Shown here: positions 44,089 through 56,467 of the stretch, in pieces
Position numbering within the stretch: the stretch's first letter is position 1
How the letters are laid out: the number at the start of each line of letters is the position of its first letter
Assembly (NCBI RefSeq): GCF_021631985.1
Contig: NZ_CP070225.1
Span: forward strand, 3,596,001 to 3,660,000
DNA from: Sandaracinus amylolyticus
GTDB lineage: Bacteria; Myxococcota_A; Polyangia; Polyangiales; Sandaracinaceae
Direction: 5' to 3'
DNA length: 64,000 bases
Made by a program: the position numbers and the translations under genes
Notes under the pieces: model-generated
What the model saw: only the letters and a program-made list of their open reading frames with translations
Told to the model about the DNA's origin: nothing
Databases searched by the model: none

Positions 44089-46893
44089 CTACAGGCTCGC
44101 AGCCACCTGCTCGAGCTCGTAGCACTCGATCACGTCGCCCTCGTGGATGTCGTTGAAGCTCTCCAGACCGACACCGCACTCGAAGCCCGACGTCACCTCG
44201 CGCACGTCGTCCTTCACGCGACGCAAGCTGGCGATGCTGCCTTCCCAGACCTGCACCGAGTCGCGCACCAAGCGCGCCTTCGCGTTGCGCTTGATCGTGC
44301 CTTCGGTGACGTAGCAGCCCGCGATCGTGCCGGCCTTCGGGATGTTGAAGACCGCGCGGACCTCGGCCTTGCCGAGCTCCTTCTGCTTGAAGACCGGGGC
44401 GAGGAGGCCGGTCATGGCCTTCTTCACCTCGTCGACCGCCTCGTAGATGATCGAGTACTGGCGAATCTCGACGCCCTCGCTCTTCGCGACGGCCGCCGCC
44501 TGACCCGCCGGGCGCACGTTGAAGCCGATGATGATCGCCTTCGACGCAGTCGCGAGCATGACGTCGTTCTCGGTGATGCCGCCGACGCCGGTGTGGATGA
44601 CGTTGACCTTGACCTTCTCGGTCGAGAGCTCCGTCAGGGCCTTCACGAGCGCCTCGACCGAGCCGGCCACGTCGCTCTTGATGACGAGGTTCAGCTCCTG
44701 GACCTCGCCCGCCTGCATCATCTTGTACAGGTCTTCGAGGCCCTTCGCGGTGGTCGTCTTCGCCTTCGCGGCGACCGCCTTCTTGCGCGCGTCGACCAGC
44801 TCCTGCGCCTTCTTCTGGTCGGCGACGACGAAGAACTGATCACCCGCCTGCGGGAGGTCGGGCAGACCGAGCACCTCGACCGGCGTCGCGGGCCCCGCGT
44901 TCTTCACGCGGCGACCACGATCGTCGGTGAGCGCGCGGATGCGGCCGAGCGCCACGCCCGCGAGCATCAGATCGCCCTGGTTGAGCGTGCCGTTCTGCAC
45001 CAGCACGTTCGCGACGACACCGCGGCCCTTGTCGAGGTAGGCCTCGAGCACGACGCCCTCGGCCGACGCCGTCGGGTTCGCCTGCAGCTCCATGATCTCG
45101 GTCTGCAGCGCGATGTTCTCGAGCAGCTGATCGACGTTCTCGCCGGTGATCGCCGACACGTTCACGAAGAGCGTGTCGCCGCCCCAGTCTTCCGGCTGGA
45201 GGCCGAGGCCCGAGAGCTCCTGGCGGATGTGATCGGGGCGCGCGCCCTGCTTGTCGATCTTGTTGACCGCCACGATGATCGGCACTTCCGCCGCGCGCGC
45301 GTGGTTGATGGCCTCACGCGTCTGCGGCATGACGCCGTCGTCCGCCGCGACGACCAGCACGACGACGTCGGTCGCCTGCGCGCCACGGGCACGCATCGCG
45401 GTGAACGCTTCGTGGCCGGGCGTGTCGAGGAACACGATCGGGCCCTTGCCGGTGTCGACGCGGTACGCGCCGATGTGCTGGGTGATGCCGCCGGCCTCGC
45501 CCGCCGCGACGTTCGCCTTGCGGATGCGATCGAGCAGCGAGGTCTTGCCGTGGTCGACGTGGCCCATGACCGTGACGATCGGGGCGCGCGCCTCGAGGCC
45601 CTCCTCGGCGGCGGCCGCGCCGCGCGCCTCGGCGATCATGTCGTCGTCGCTCTTCGCGACGTTCTCGACCTCGTAGCCGAACTCGCTGGCGAGCAGCTTC
45701 GCGGTGTCGGAGTCGAGCGTGCTGTTGATGTTCACGCCGCCCATCCCCATCTGGATGAGCTTCATCAGCACGTCGGTCGCCTTCAGGGACATCTTCTGCG
45801 CGAGCTGCTGCAGCGCGATGTTGTCCTCGATGCGGATGATGCGCTTCTGCGCCGACGGAGTCGTGATCTCCGTCTTCATGCCCTTCTTGCCGGGCATGGG
45901 GCGGCGCTTGGCGCCGGGACGCTGACCGGGCATCGGACGGCCCGGCGGGCCGAGCGTCGAGCCGGGGACCTGGACCCTGCGGCGCTGCCCGCCGTCGGGC
46001 GTCCACTGGGTGCGGCCACCCGGGCCCTGCGCGTGCTGCGACACGATGCGCGAGACCGTCGCCGCGCTCGGCGGCGGCGCGCTCGGCGCGGTCACGTTGC
46101 CGCGGGCGACGACGCCGGGCGGCAGGTTCGAGTGGGCCAGGCGCACCGACGCGGGCGGCGGCTGCGAGGGACGCAGCGACGGGCCCGAGGACGCCTGAGC
46201 AGCGGCCGCAGGCACGGGCGCCGGACGCTCGGGCGCCGCGGGCGGCGGCGTGGGCGCTGCCGCGACGGGCGGGGGCGGCGGCGTCGGGGCGGCGACGACC
46301 GGTGCAGGCGTCGGAGCCGGCGCGGGCTTGGGCGCCTCGGCGACGGCCGGAGCGACCGGGCGCGGCGCGGCGACCGGCGCAGGCGGCGCCTCGGGACGCC
46401 TAGCTTCGACCGGACGCGGAGCCTCGACCACCGGCGCGGGCGGCGGCGGCGCAGCCTCGACCACCGGCGGCGGCGGTGCCGCGACCACGGGCGCAGGCGG
46501 CGGGGGCGGCGCGGCTTCGCGCTCGCGCTCGACGACCGGCGGTGCCGGGGGCGGCGTGGGCGCGACCGGACGCGGCGCGACCGCGGCGTGGCCGTTCTCG
46601 GCACGCGGTGCTTCACGCGTGATCACCGGCACCGGCGCGGGCGCTGCTGCGACCGGCTCGGGCGCCGCGGCCGTACGACGGCGCACGACCGTCGGGCGAA
46701 TGCGCTCTTCCACCGTGTTCTGCGCCTTGTCCTTCTCGAGAGCACGCTTGACACGGTCGACCTCGGCCGGCTCGAGCGCGCTCATGTGGTTCCGCACCGG
46801 GATCCCCAGCGCGGCAAAGCGGTTCATGAGCTCGCGATTGTCCATCCCGAGCTCGCGCGCGACCTCGTACACCCGGACCTTGGTGGTCGTCAT
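44089..46893 (-). CDS. infB: Translation initiation factor IF-2
   Basis: The 934-residue protein has an N-terminal IF2_N module ('[20 protein letters not shown]', 1-55). A roughly 250-residue Pro/Ala/Val-rich linker (about 75-330) follows, then a second N-domain ('[20 protein letters not shown]'). The GTPase has G1 'GHVDHGKT' (444-451), G3 'DTPGHEAF' and G4 'NKID'. Domains II-IV end '[16 protein letters not shown]'. IF-2 delivers fMet-tRNA to the ribosome. The linker is long, as in other GC-rich deltaproteobacteria-like genomes. The start overlaps the YlxR-L7Ae gene by four bases. Confidence 0.96.
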   Translation of the reverse strand: MTTTKVRVYEVARELGMDNRELMNRFAALGIPVRNHMSALEPAEVDRVKRALEKDKAQNTVEERIRPTVVRRRTAAAPEPVAAAPAPVPVITREAPRAENGHAAVAPRPVAPTPPPAPPVVEREREAAPPPPPAPVVAAPPPPVVEAAPPPPAPVVEAPRPVEARRPEAPPAPVAAPRPVAPAVAEAPKPAPAPTPAPVVAAPTPPPPPVAAAPTPPPAAPERPAPVPAAAAQASSGPSLRPSQPPPASVRLAHSNLPPGVVARGNVTAPSAPPPSAATVSRIVSQHAQGPGGRTQWTPDGGQRRRVQVPGSTLGPPGRPMPGQRPGAKRRPMPGKKGMKTEITTPSAQKRIIRIEDNIALQQLAQKMSLKATDVLMKLIQMGMGGVNINSTLDSDTAKLLASEFGYEVENVAKSDDDMIAEARGAAAAEEGLEARAPIVTVMGHVDHGKTSLLDRIRKANVAAGEAGGITQHIGAYRVDTGKGPIVFLDTPGHEAFTAMRARGAQATDVVVLVVAADDGVMPQTREAINHARAAEVPIIVAVNKIDKQGARPDHIRQELSGLGLQPEDWGGDTLFVNVSAITGENVDQLLENIALQTEIMELQANPTASAEGVVLEAYLDKGRGVVANVLVQNGTLNQGDLMLAGVALGRIRALTDDRGRRVKNAGPATPVEVLGLPDLPQAGDQFFVVADQKKAQELVDARKKAVAAKAKTTTAKGLEDLYKMMQAGEVQELNLVIKSDVAGSVEALVKALTELSTEKVKVNVIHTGVGGITENDVMLATASKAIIIGFNVRPAGQAAAVAKSEGVEIRQYSIIYEAVDEVKKAMTGLLAPVFKQKELGKAEVRAVFNIPKAGTIAGCYVTEGTIKRNAKARLVRDSVQVWEGSIASLRRVKDDVREVTSGFECGVGLESFNDIHEGDVIECYELEQVAASL

Positions 46894-47675
46894 TCGCCCT
46901 CGCCCTCCGACACGCGAACGGAGGCCCCGCCACGGCCCCGATCGCCAATTCTTTCCGGTGACTCCAGCTCGGCCGCGCGCGCGGCACAGCGCACCACCTC
47001 GTCCGCGATCCCGCGGTCGAGGATCCCGAGCACACCCACTTCATCCCGGCCGAAGAGGCGACCGAGCGAGCCCTTGGTTCCCAACACCGTACAGCGTCTC
47101 CCGAGCTTCTCGGCTGCTGCCCGCAGCTCCTCGCGCCGGCCCTCGGCATCCGCCGCGACCACCAGCAACTCGACCTCGCACTCTTCGCGGCGGTCAGTCC
47201 GCGAACCAGCAAACTCCGCGGTCCCGCCGCTCCGCTCCGGCCTCCGGAGCGCGTCGCGGACGGCGTCGGTCCCGATGGCCAGCTTCTTCCGCCGCGCAGC
47301 GGCGATGAGCAAGCTCTCGGCGCGCATCACATAGAGCACCGCAGCGCTCTCGCACAGGGCGTTCGCATCGATCGAGACGCCCTTCTTCAGCGCCCGCGCG
47401 AAACCGCCCTTCTTCGCCGCGAGCTCGATGCACTTGCGCGAGGGATGCACCGACACACCGCGCCCGCCCAGCTTGCGCTGGGGATCGGGCGCGAGGTACG
47501 GCGCCTCCGGGCCGATCGCGAAGCGCAGGAGCTCCTCGCGCGGCACGGTCCGACGGCAGCCCGCGCACAGGCGCTCCGACACGGCGCGCGACGAGGCCTC
47601 GCCGGCGTCGTCGCCGTCGACCTCCGCCTCGTCCGTGCCGCGCCCGCGGCGCTGCTGCTCGTCGACCATCAGCAT
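46890..47675 (-). CDS. YlxR-L7Ae fusion RNA-binding protein
   Basis: The 261-residue protein joins two modules usually encoded separately. Residues about 35-110 are YlxR/DUF448 ('[20 protein letters not shown]', '[20 protein letters not shown]'). Residues about 112-235 are L7Ae-like ('[20 protein letters not shown]', '[20 protein letters not shown]'). In Firmicutes ylxR and ylxQ (L7Ae) are adjacent genes between nusA and infB, so the fusion keeps the order. A role in ribosome or RNase P RNA biology is inferred. It lies six bases after nusA and overlaps infB by four. Confidence 0.9.
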   Translation of the reverse strand: MLMVDEQQRRGRGTDEAEVDGDDAGEASSRAVSERLCAGCRRTVPREELLRFAIGPEAPYLAPDPQRKLGGRGVSVHPSRKCIELAAKKGGFARALKKGVSIDANALCESAAVLYVMRAESLLIAAARRKKLAIGTDAVRDALRRPERSGGTAEFAGSRTDRREECEVELLVVAADAEGRREELRAAAEKLGRRCTVLGTKGSLGRLFGRDEVGVLGILDRGIADEVVRCAARAAELESPERIGDRGRGGASVRVSEGEGE

Positions 47676-47681
47676 CCCGTC

Positions 47682-49349
<1,668 letters not shown>

Positions 49350-49382
49350 CGAAACCACCTCTTCCCGAGACCGATCGCGCGC

Positions 49383-49916
49383 TCAGCGAGCAGCGCGCGT
49401 GAACCTGTAGACCACGTGGGCCTTCACGATGTCGCCGAAGGGGATCTCGAAGGCCGTCGATCCTTCCTCGATCCGAACCACGTCTCCGTCGAGCCCCCGC
49501 AGCACGCCCTGGACCTTCTTGCGATCCTCGGTGCCGGGCACCGGCACGCGCGTCTGCACCTTCACTTCGAGCCCGGCGAAGCGCTCGAAGTCGCGACGCT
49601 TCACCAGCGGACGATCGAGCCCGGGCGAGCTCACCTCGAGGCGATACCGCCCGCTCGGAACGACCTTCTCGTGCACGTCGAGCGCGGTCGAGAGATCCCG
49701 GCTCACGCCCTGGCAGTCGTCGATCGACACGCCGCTCCCGGGCTCGCCGGGCGTCATGTCGGGGCGCTCGCGATCGATCAGCACCCGCAGCACCGGTCCG
49801 CCGCGATCCATCGTCCACACCACGTCGACGAGCTCGACGCCGTGCGCACGACAGACCGGCTCCGCGATCGCTTCGATCGCAGGCTTGTCCAGGGGGCTGT
49901 CGTTGCGGGCGTTCAC
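49383..49916 (-). CDS. rimP: Ribosome maturation factor RimP
   Basis: The 177-residue protein has the RimP N-terminal domain ('IAEPVCRAHGVELVDVVWTM', 'LRVLIDRERP', 'SIDDCQGVSRDLSTALDV') and the central signature 'YRLEVSSPGLDRPLVKRRDF'. A C-terminal SH3-like fold ends the protein. It is needed for 30S assembly. The start is GTG 49916, which gives the standard length. It is first in the minus-strand operon rimP-nusA-ylxR/L7Ae-infB-DUF503-rbfA-nrnA-truB-lipoproteins. Confidence 0.92.
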   Translation of the reverse strand: MNARNDSPLDKPAIEAIAEPVCRAHGVELVDVVWTMDRGGPVLRVLIDRERPDMTPGEPGSGVSIDDCQGVSRDLSTALDVHEKVVPSGRYRLEVSSPGLDRPLVKRRDFERFAGLEVKVQTRVPVPGTEDRKKVQGVLRGLDGDVVRIEEGSTAFEIPFGDIVKAHVVYRFTRAAR

Positions 49917-50216
49917 TCGGTTGATGTGGTGTCGTGTGTCTTGGCGTTCGAACCGCAGACCCGGAGAGCGAGCCGTCTCCGGCCCCCCCGCGGACCGTCG
50001 TCGCCCACCGTCCGCTGCGCCCTCCGGTGAGACCGCGGCTCTCGGGCGAGAGCGCGGCCCTCCTTGGAGAGCTCTGCGAACGAAAAAGGCGGACCCCGGC
50101 TCTGCAAAGCAAGCAGAGGGCCCACCTCGGCAACGACACCCCAGCGGGGACCGACGTGGTACCATGAGGGTGCACGACGAGCAAGGGGCCCCGGAATCGG
50201 GCATCCTGCGCGGCCC
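49917..50216. other. 300-bp divergent promoter region, rimP operon and HerA-like gene
   Basis: No gene is supported here. A short hairpin TCTGC-N7-GCAGA lies at 50101-50117, and TACCAT at 50160-50165 could be a plus-strand -10. I cannot place the rimP operon promoter with confidence. Confidence 0.4.
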
Positions 50217-52484
<2,268 letters not shown>

Positions 52485-52486
52485 GC

Positions 52487-52515
52487 TTGCCCGGGGCGTG
52501 ACCAGCTGGTAGCCT
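52487..52515 (+). promoter_or_regulatory. sigma70-like promoter for rpoZ
   Basis: TTGCCC (52487-52492), a 17-bp spacer and TAGCCT (52510-52515) lie 24 bp before the rpoZ start. Confidence 0.55.
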
Positions 52516-52538
52516 CGCGCCCCTTCCGGAGAACCCTG

Positions 52539-52787
52539 ATGGCCCGCGTCACCGTCGAAGACTGCCTGCAGAACGAGGACAACCGCTTCGCGCTCGTCCT
52601 CCTCGCCTCCCAGCGCGCCCGCCAGATCATGAAGGGCGCGCCCGCGCTGGTGCAGAGCAAGAACCGCCCGGCCGTCACCGCGCTGCGCGAGATCGCGTCG
52701 ACGCGCGTGCACTGGAACCGCCGCGTGCACGAGGTCGTCGAGGAGTTCATCACCGAGCGCAAGGCCGCCGAGAACTCGCGCGGATGA
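52539..52787 (+). CDS. rpoZ: RNA polymerase omega subunit
   Basis: The 82-residue protein matches omega: '[20 protein letters not shown]' followed by '[14 protein letters not shown]' and '[14 protein letters not shown]'. It supports assembly of beta' into RNA polymerase and helps form the ppGpp site. A GGAGA site precedes ATG 52539. No gmk or spoT follows; a long hairpin does. Confidence 0.93.
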   Translation: MARVTVEDCLQNEDNRFALVLLASQRARQIMKGAPALVQSKNRPAVTALREIASTRVHWNRRVHEVVEEFITERKAAENSRG

Positions 52788-52795
52788 TCGGACGC

Positions 52796-52840
52796 GGCGG
52801 TCTCGAACGAGCGCGGTTCGCGCGCTGAATCGAGACCGCC
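52796..52840. terminator. Bidirectional terminator between rpoZ and the convergent gene
   Basis: GGCGGTCTCGA (52796-52806) pairs perfectly with TCGAGACCGCC (52830-52840). The loop contains an inner stem AGCGCG/CGCGCT. The right arm touches the stop codon of the convergent gene. Confidence 0.7.
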
Positions 52841-53506
52841 CTACCCGATCCGCTCGATCTTCTCGCGCGCTCCGAGCCGATAGAAGCGGCGCAGCTCGCG
52901 CGTGAGCCCGTCGAGGTCGCCGCGATCGAGCATCGCCGCCTCGAGGTCACGCGCATAGCGCGACGCGAGCCGCACCGCCGCGCGATATCGATCTCCGCGC
53001 TCGCTGCCCGCGGGGTCGAGGAAGCGCGCATGAGCGAAGAGACGCTCGCGCAACCGACGGCTGCGATCGCGCAGCGCGATCAGCGTCGCGCCTCGTCCTC
53101 TCATCGGATGCGCGAGCTCCTCGACGGGGGCGAGCACGCCGAGCGCCCACTTGTCGATCTCCGCCTGCAGCTCGAGCTCGAGCTCGCTCACCGCGATCTC
53201 GTGGTCCGCGCGGAACGCGAGATACACGAAGTGGCTCACGCCCTCGGTCGCGAGGCACGCACGCTGGAAGCCCGCGCTCTCCGCCATCCACGCATCGCCC
53301 ACGAGGACACGCGCCCCTGGCTCCACGAAGAGCGCGACGCGCGCGCCGCTCTCCTCGGGCACGACGAAGAGGACCTCGCCGCGTCGCATCGCGTCGTCGC
53401 CGCCGAGCGAGCGCGCGGTCTCCTCGTCGCAGACGAAGTCCTCGACGTCGACGCCGAGCTCGACGTCGTAGAGCGTCGCGAGCCGGGCCTGGATCCGCCG
53501 CGGCAT
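52841..53506 (-). CDS. Hypothetical protein, paired with upstream unknown gene
   Basis: I do not recognise this 221-residue protein. The N-terminal half is mixed alpha/beta ('VELGVDVEDFVCDEETARSL', 'VLFVVPEESGARVALFVEPG'), and the C-terminal half is helical and basic. It has no signal peptide. ATG 53506 overlaps the stop of the gene before it by one base (TGATG), so the two are translationally coupled and probably act together. The hairpin at 52796 ends the unit. Confidence 0.6.
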   Translation of the reverse strand: MPRRIQARLATLYDVELGVDVEDFVCDEETARSLGGDDAMRRGEVLFVVPEESGARVALFVEPGARVLVGDAWMAESAGFQRACLATEGVSHFVYLAFRADHEIAVSELELELQAEIDKWALGVLAPVEELAHPMRGRGATLIALRDRSRRLRERLFAHARFLDPAGSERGDRYRAAVRLASRYARDLEAAMLDRGDLDGLTRELRRFYRLGAREKIERIG

Positions 53507-54108
53507 CAGTGCAGCGTCGATCCGCCGGAGCCCTCGCCGCCGCTGCCGCGCGTGGGGTACACGCCCTCGCGCGTGAGCCGCTCCGCCAGCCGGGGCGAGC
53601 CGGTGCGACGCCAGCGATCGTAGAGCTTCACGATGTCCTGCGGCGTGCGCAGCGTCGTGCTCTCGCGAACCTCCTCGAGGAGCTCCGCGAACGTCGTGAA
53701 GCGCCGCGAGAGATCGCGATAGACCTCGATGCGCACCGCCTCGTGCGCGCTCTGCACCGCGAGCACGCCGGCGCTCTCGTACGCGCCGCCGCCCATCGTG
53801 TGCACGTACCCCGCGCTGACGCCGCGCTGCTCGAGGTGATCGCGGAAGAAGCCGGCGAGGCAGAGCGCGTCGTCGCCCAGCGCGCGGTAGAGCCTCAGCC
53901 GCTCGATGCCCTGCGCCTCGCGCGCGTCCTTGAGCTGCAGCGCGAGCGGCCGCTGGCCTGGCGCACGACGCCGGCCGAGGCCCATCCCGGCGAGCAGCTC
54001 GACCAGGTAGGCCCGCGTCTCGTCGGGCGCTTCGATGCGGTGGCGATCCAGCGCGCTCTCCAGTCGCTCACGGAACCAGAACCGCAGGTCGGCGAACGTC
54101 TCGATCAC
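53506..54108 (-). CDS. Conserved hypothetical protein
   Basis: This 200-residue protein is largely helical: 'TFADLRFWFRERLESALD', 'ETRAYLVELLAGMG', 'LGDDALCLAGFFRDHLEQRG', and a conserved-looking 'GYVHTMGGGAYESAGVLA'. I know similar unnamed proteins from deltaproteobacteria-type genomes but no function. GTG 54108 is preferred to GTG 54117 because a GGAGG then sits eight bases upstream. A longer frame to 54279 would run into promoter sequence. It diverges from groES. Confidence 0.6.
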   Translation of the reverse strand: MIETFADLRFWFRERLESALDRHRIEAPDETRAYLVELLAGMGLGRRRAPGQRPLALQLKDAREAQGIERLRLYRALGDDALCLAGFFRDHLEQRGVSAGYVHTMGGGAYESAGVLAVQSAHEAVRIEVYRDLSRRFTTFAELLEEVRESTTLRTPQDIVKLYDRWRRTGSPRLAERLTREGVYPTRGSGGEGSGGSTLH

Positions 54109-54319
54109 GGTGCTCACCTCCGAGCCATCTCCCGTGAAACCTACGGCAGCGCGGCGCGGGCGCGAAGAATTCCCCAAGTGTTCCGGAGGTTTCCGGAATG
54201 TCTCCGACGCGCCGTCGGCAGCCGCGGCCCGCGAGTGCCAACGCAGCGCCCCGAAACGGTCACAACCGCGCGGAATCATTCGCGTCTACGGCGTCGCGAG
54301 AAAATCGCGAGGGGCCATC
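54109..54319. other. Leader between unknown gene and groES promoter
   Basis: The region has two TTCCGGA copies ten bases apart (54181 and 54191), the second in TCCGGAATGT, the reverse complement of the array 1 core. No gene or clear minus-strand promoter is visible. Confidence 0.4.
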
Positions 54320-54347
54320 TTGACCGTTGCAGGGCCCAGGTTAGGTT
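54320..54347 (+). promoter_or_regulatory. sigma70-like promoter of groESL
   Basis: TTGACC (54320-54325), a 16-bp spacer and TAGGTT (54342-54347) lie just upstream of the CIRCE operator, so HrcA bound there would block the start region. Confidence 0.65.
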
Positions 54348-54358
54348 CCCGGCCCGCT

Positions 54359-54387
54359 GTCAGCACTCGCCGGGTGCGAGTGCTAAC
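54359..54387. promoter_or_regulatory. CIRCE operator (HrcA binding site)
   Basis: GTCAGCACTC, a 9-bp spacer and GAGTGCTAAC match the CIRCE element (TTAGCACTC-N9-GAGTGCTAA) with one mismatch in the left arm. It lies 36 bp before groES and implies heat-shock repression by HrcA, which is not encoded in this window. Confidence 0.93.
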
Positions 54388-54422
54388 GAAGTGCAAATCG
54401 GACCCCCAAGGAGGGCTCAGAC

Positions 54423-54710
54423 ATGGCGATTCGTCCCCTGCACGACCGCGTGCTCATCCAGCGCGTGAAGGAAGAGGAGAAGACCAAGGGCGGGATCATC
54501 ATCCCCGACACGGCGAAGGAAAAGCCGGTCGAGGGCAAGGTGATCGCCGTCGGCAGCGGCAAGATCCTCGAGGACGGCTCGGTCCGGAAGCTCGAGGTCA
54601 AGCCGGGCGACCGCGTCCTCTTCGGCAAGTACAGCGGCCAGGAGATCAAGGTCGACGGCCAGGAGATGGTGATCCTCCGCGAGGACGACATCGTCGGCGT
54701 CGTGGAGTGA
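54423..54710 (+). CDS. groES: Co-chaperonin GroES
   Basis: The 95-residue protein is full-length GroES: '[20 protein letters not shown]', mobile loop '[20 protein letters not shown]', and '[20 protein letters not shown]'. It caps the GroEL ring during folding. The start follows AAGGAGGG. It precedes groEL by 45 bp, with the CIRCE operator upstream. Confidence 0.97.
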   Translation: MAIRPLHDRVLIQRVKEEEKTKGGIIIPDTAKEKPVEGKVIAVGSGKILEDGSVRKLEVKPGDRVLFGKYSGQEIKVDGQEMVILREDDIVGVVE

Positions 54711-54755
54711 TCTCGAAAGACTGACTGACTTCAGCGGAAGACGGAGACGAAGAAC

Positions 54756-56390
<1,635 letters not shown>

Positions 56391-56410
56391 TCCACGCCTG
56401 ACTCGATGAA

Positions 56411-56452
56411 CGAAGGCCGCGCTCTCCTCCGAGGGCGCGGCCTTCGTCTTTT
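56411..56452 (+). terminator. Rho-independent terminator of groESL
   Basis: CGAAGGCCGCGC (56411-56422) pairs perfectly with GCGCGGCCTTCG (56435-56446), followed by TCTTTT. Confidence 0.88.
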
Positions 56453-56467
56453 CGGGACGGCGGGGAC

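Noticed and set aside
50101-50117. Riboswitch or attenuator before the HerA-like gene
   Set aside because: Only a five-base stem is present, with no further conserved structure.
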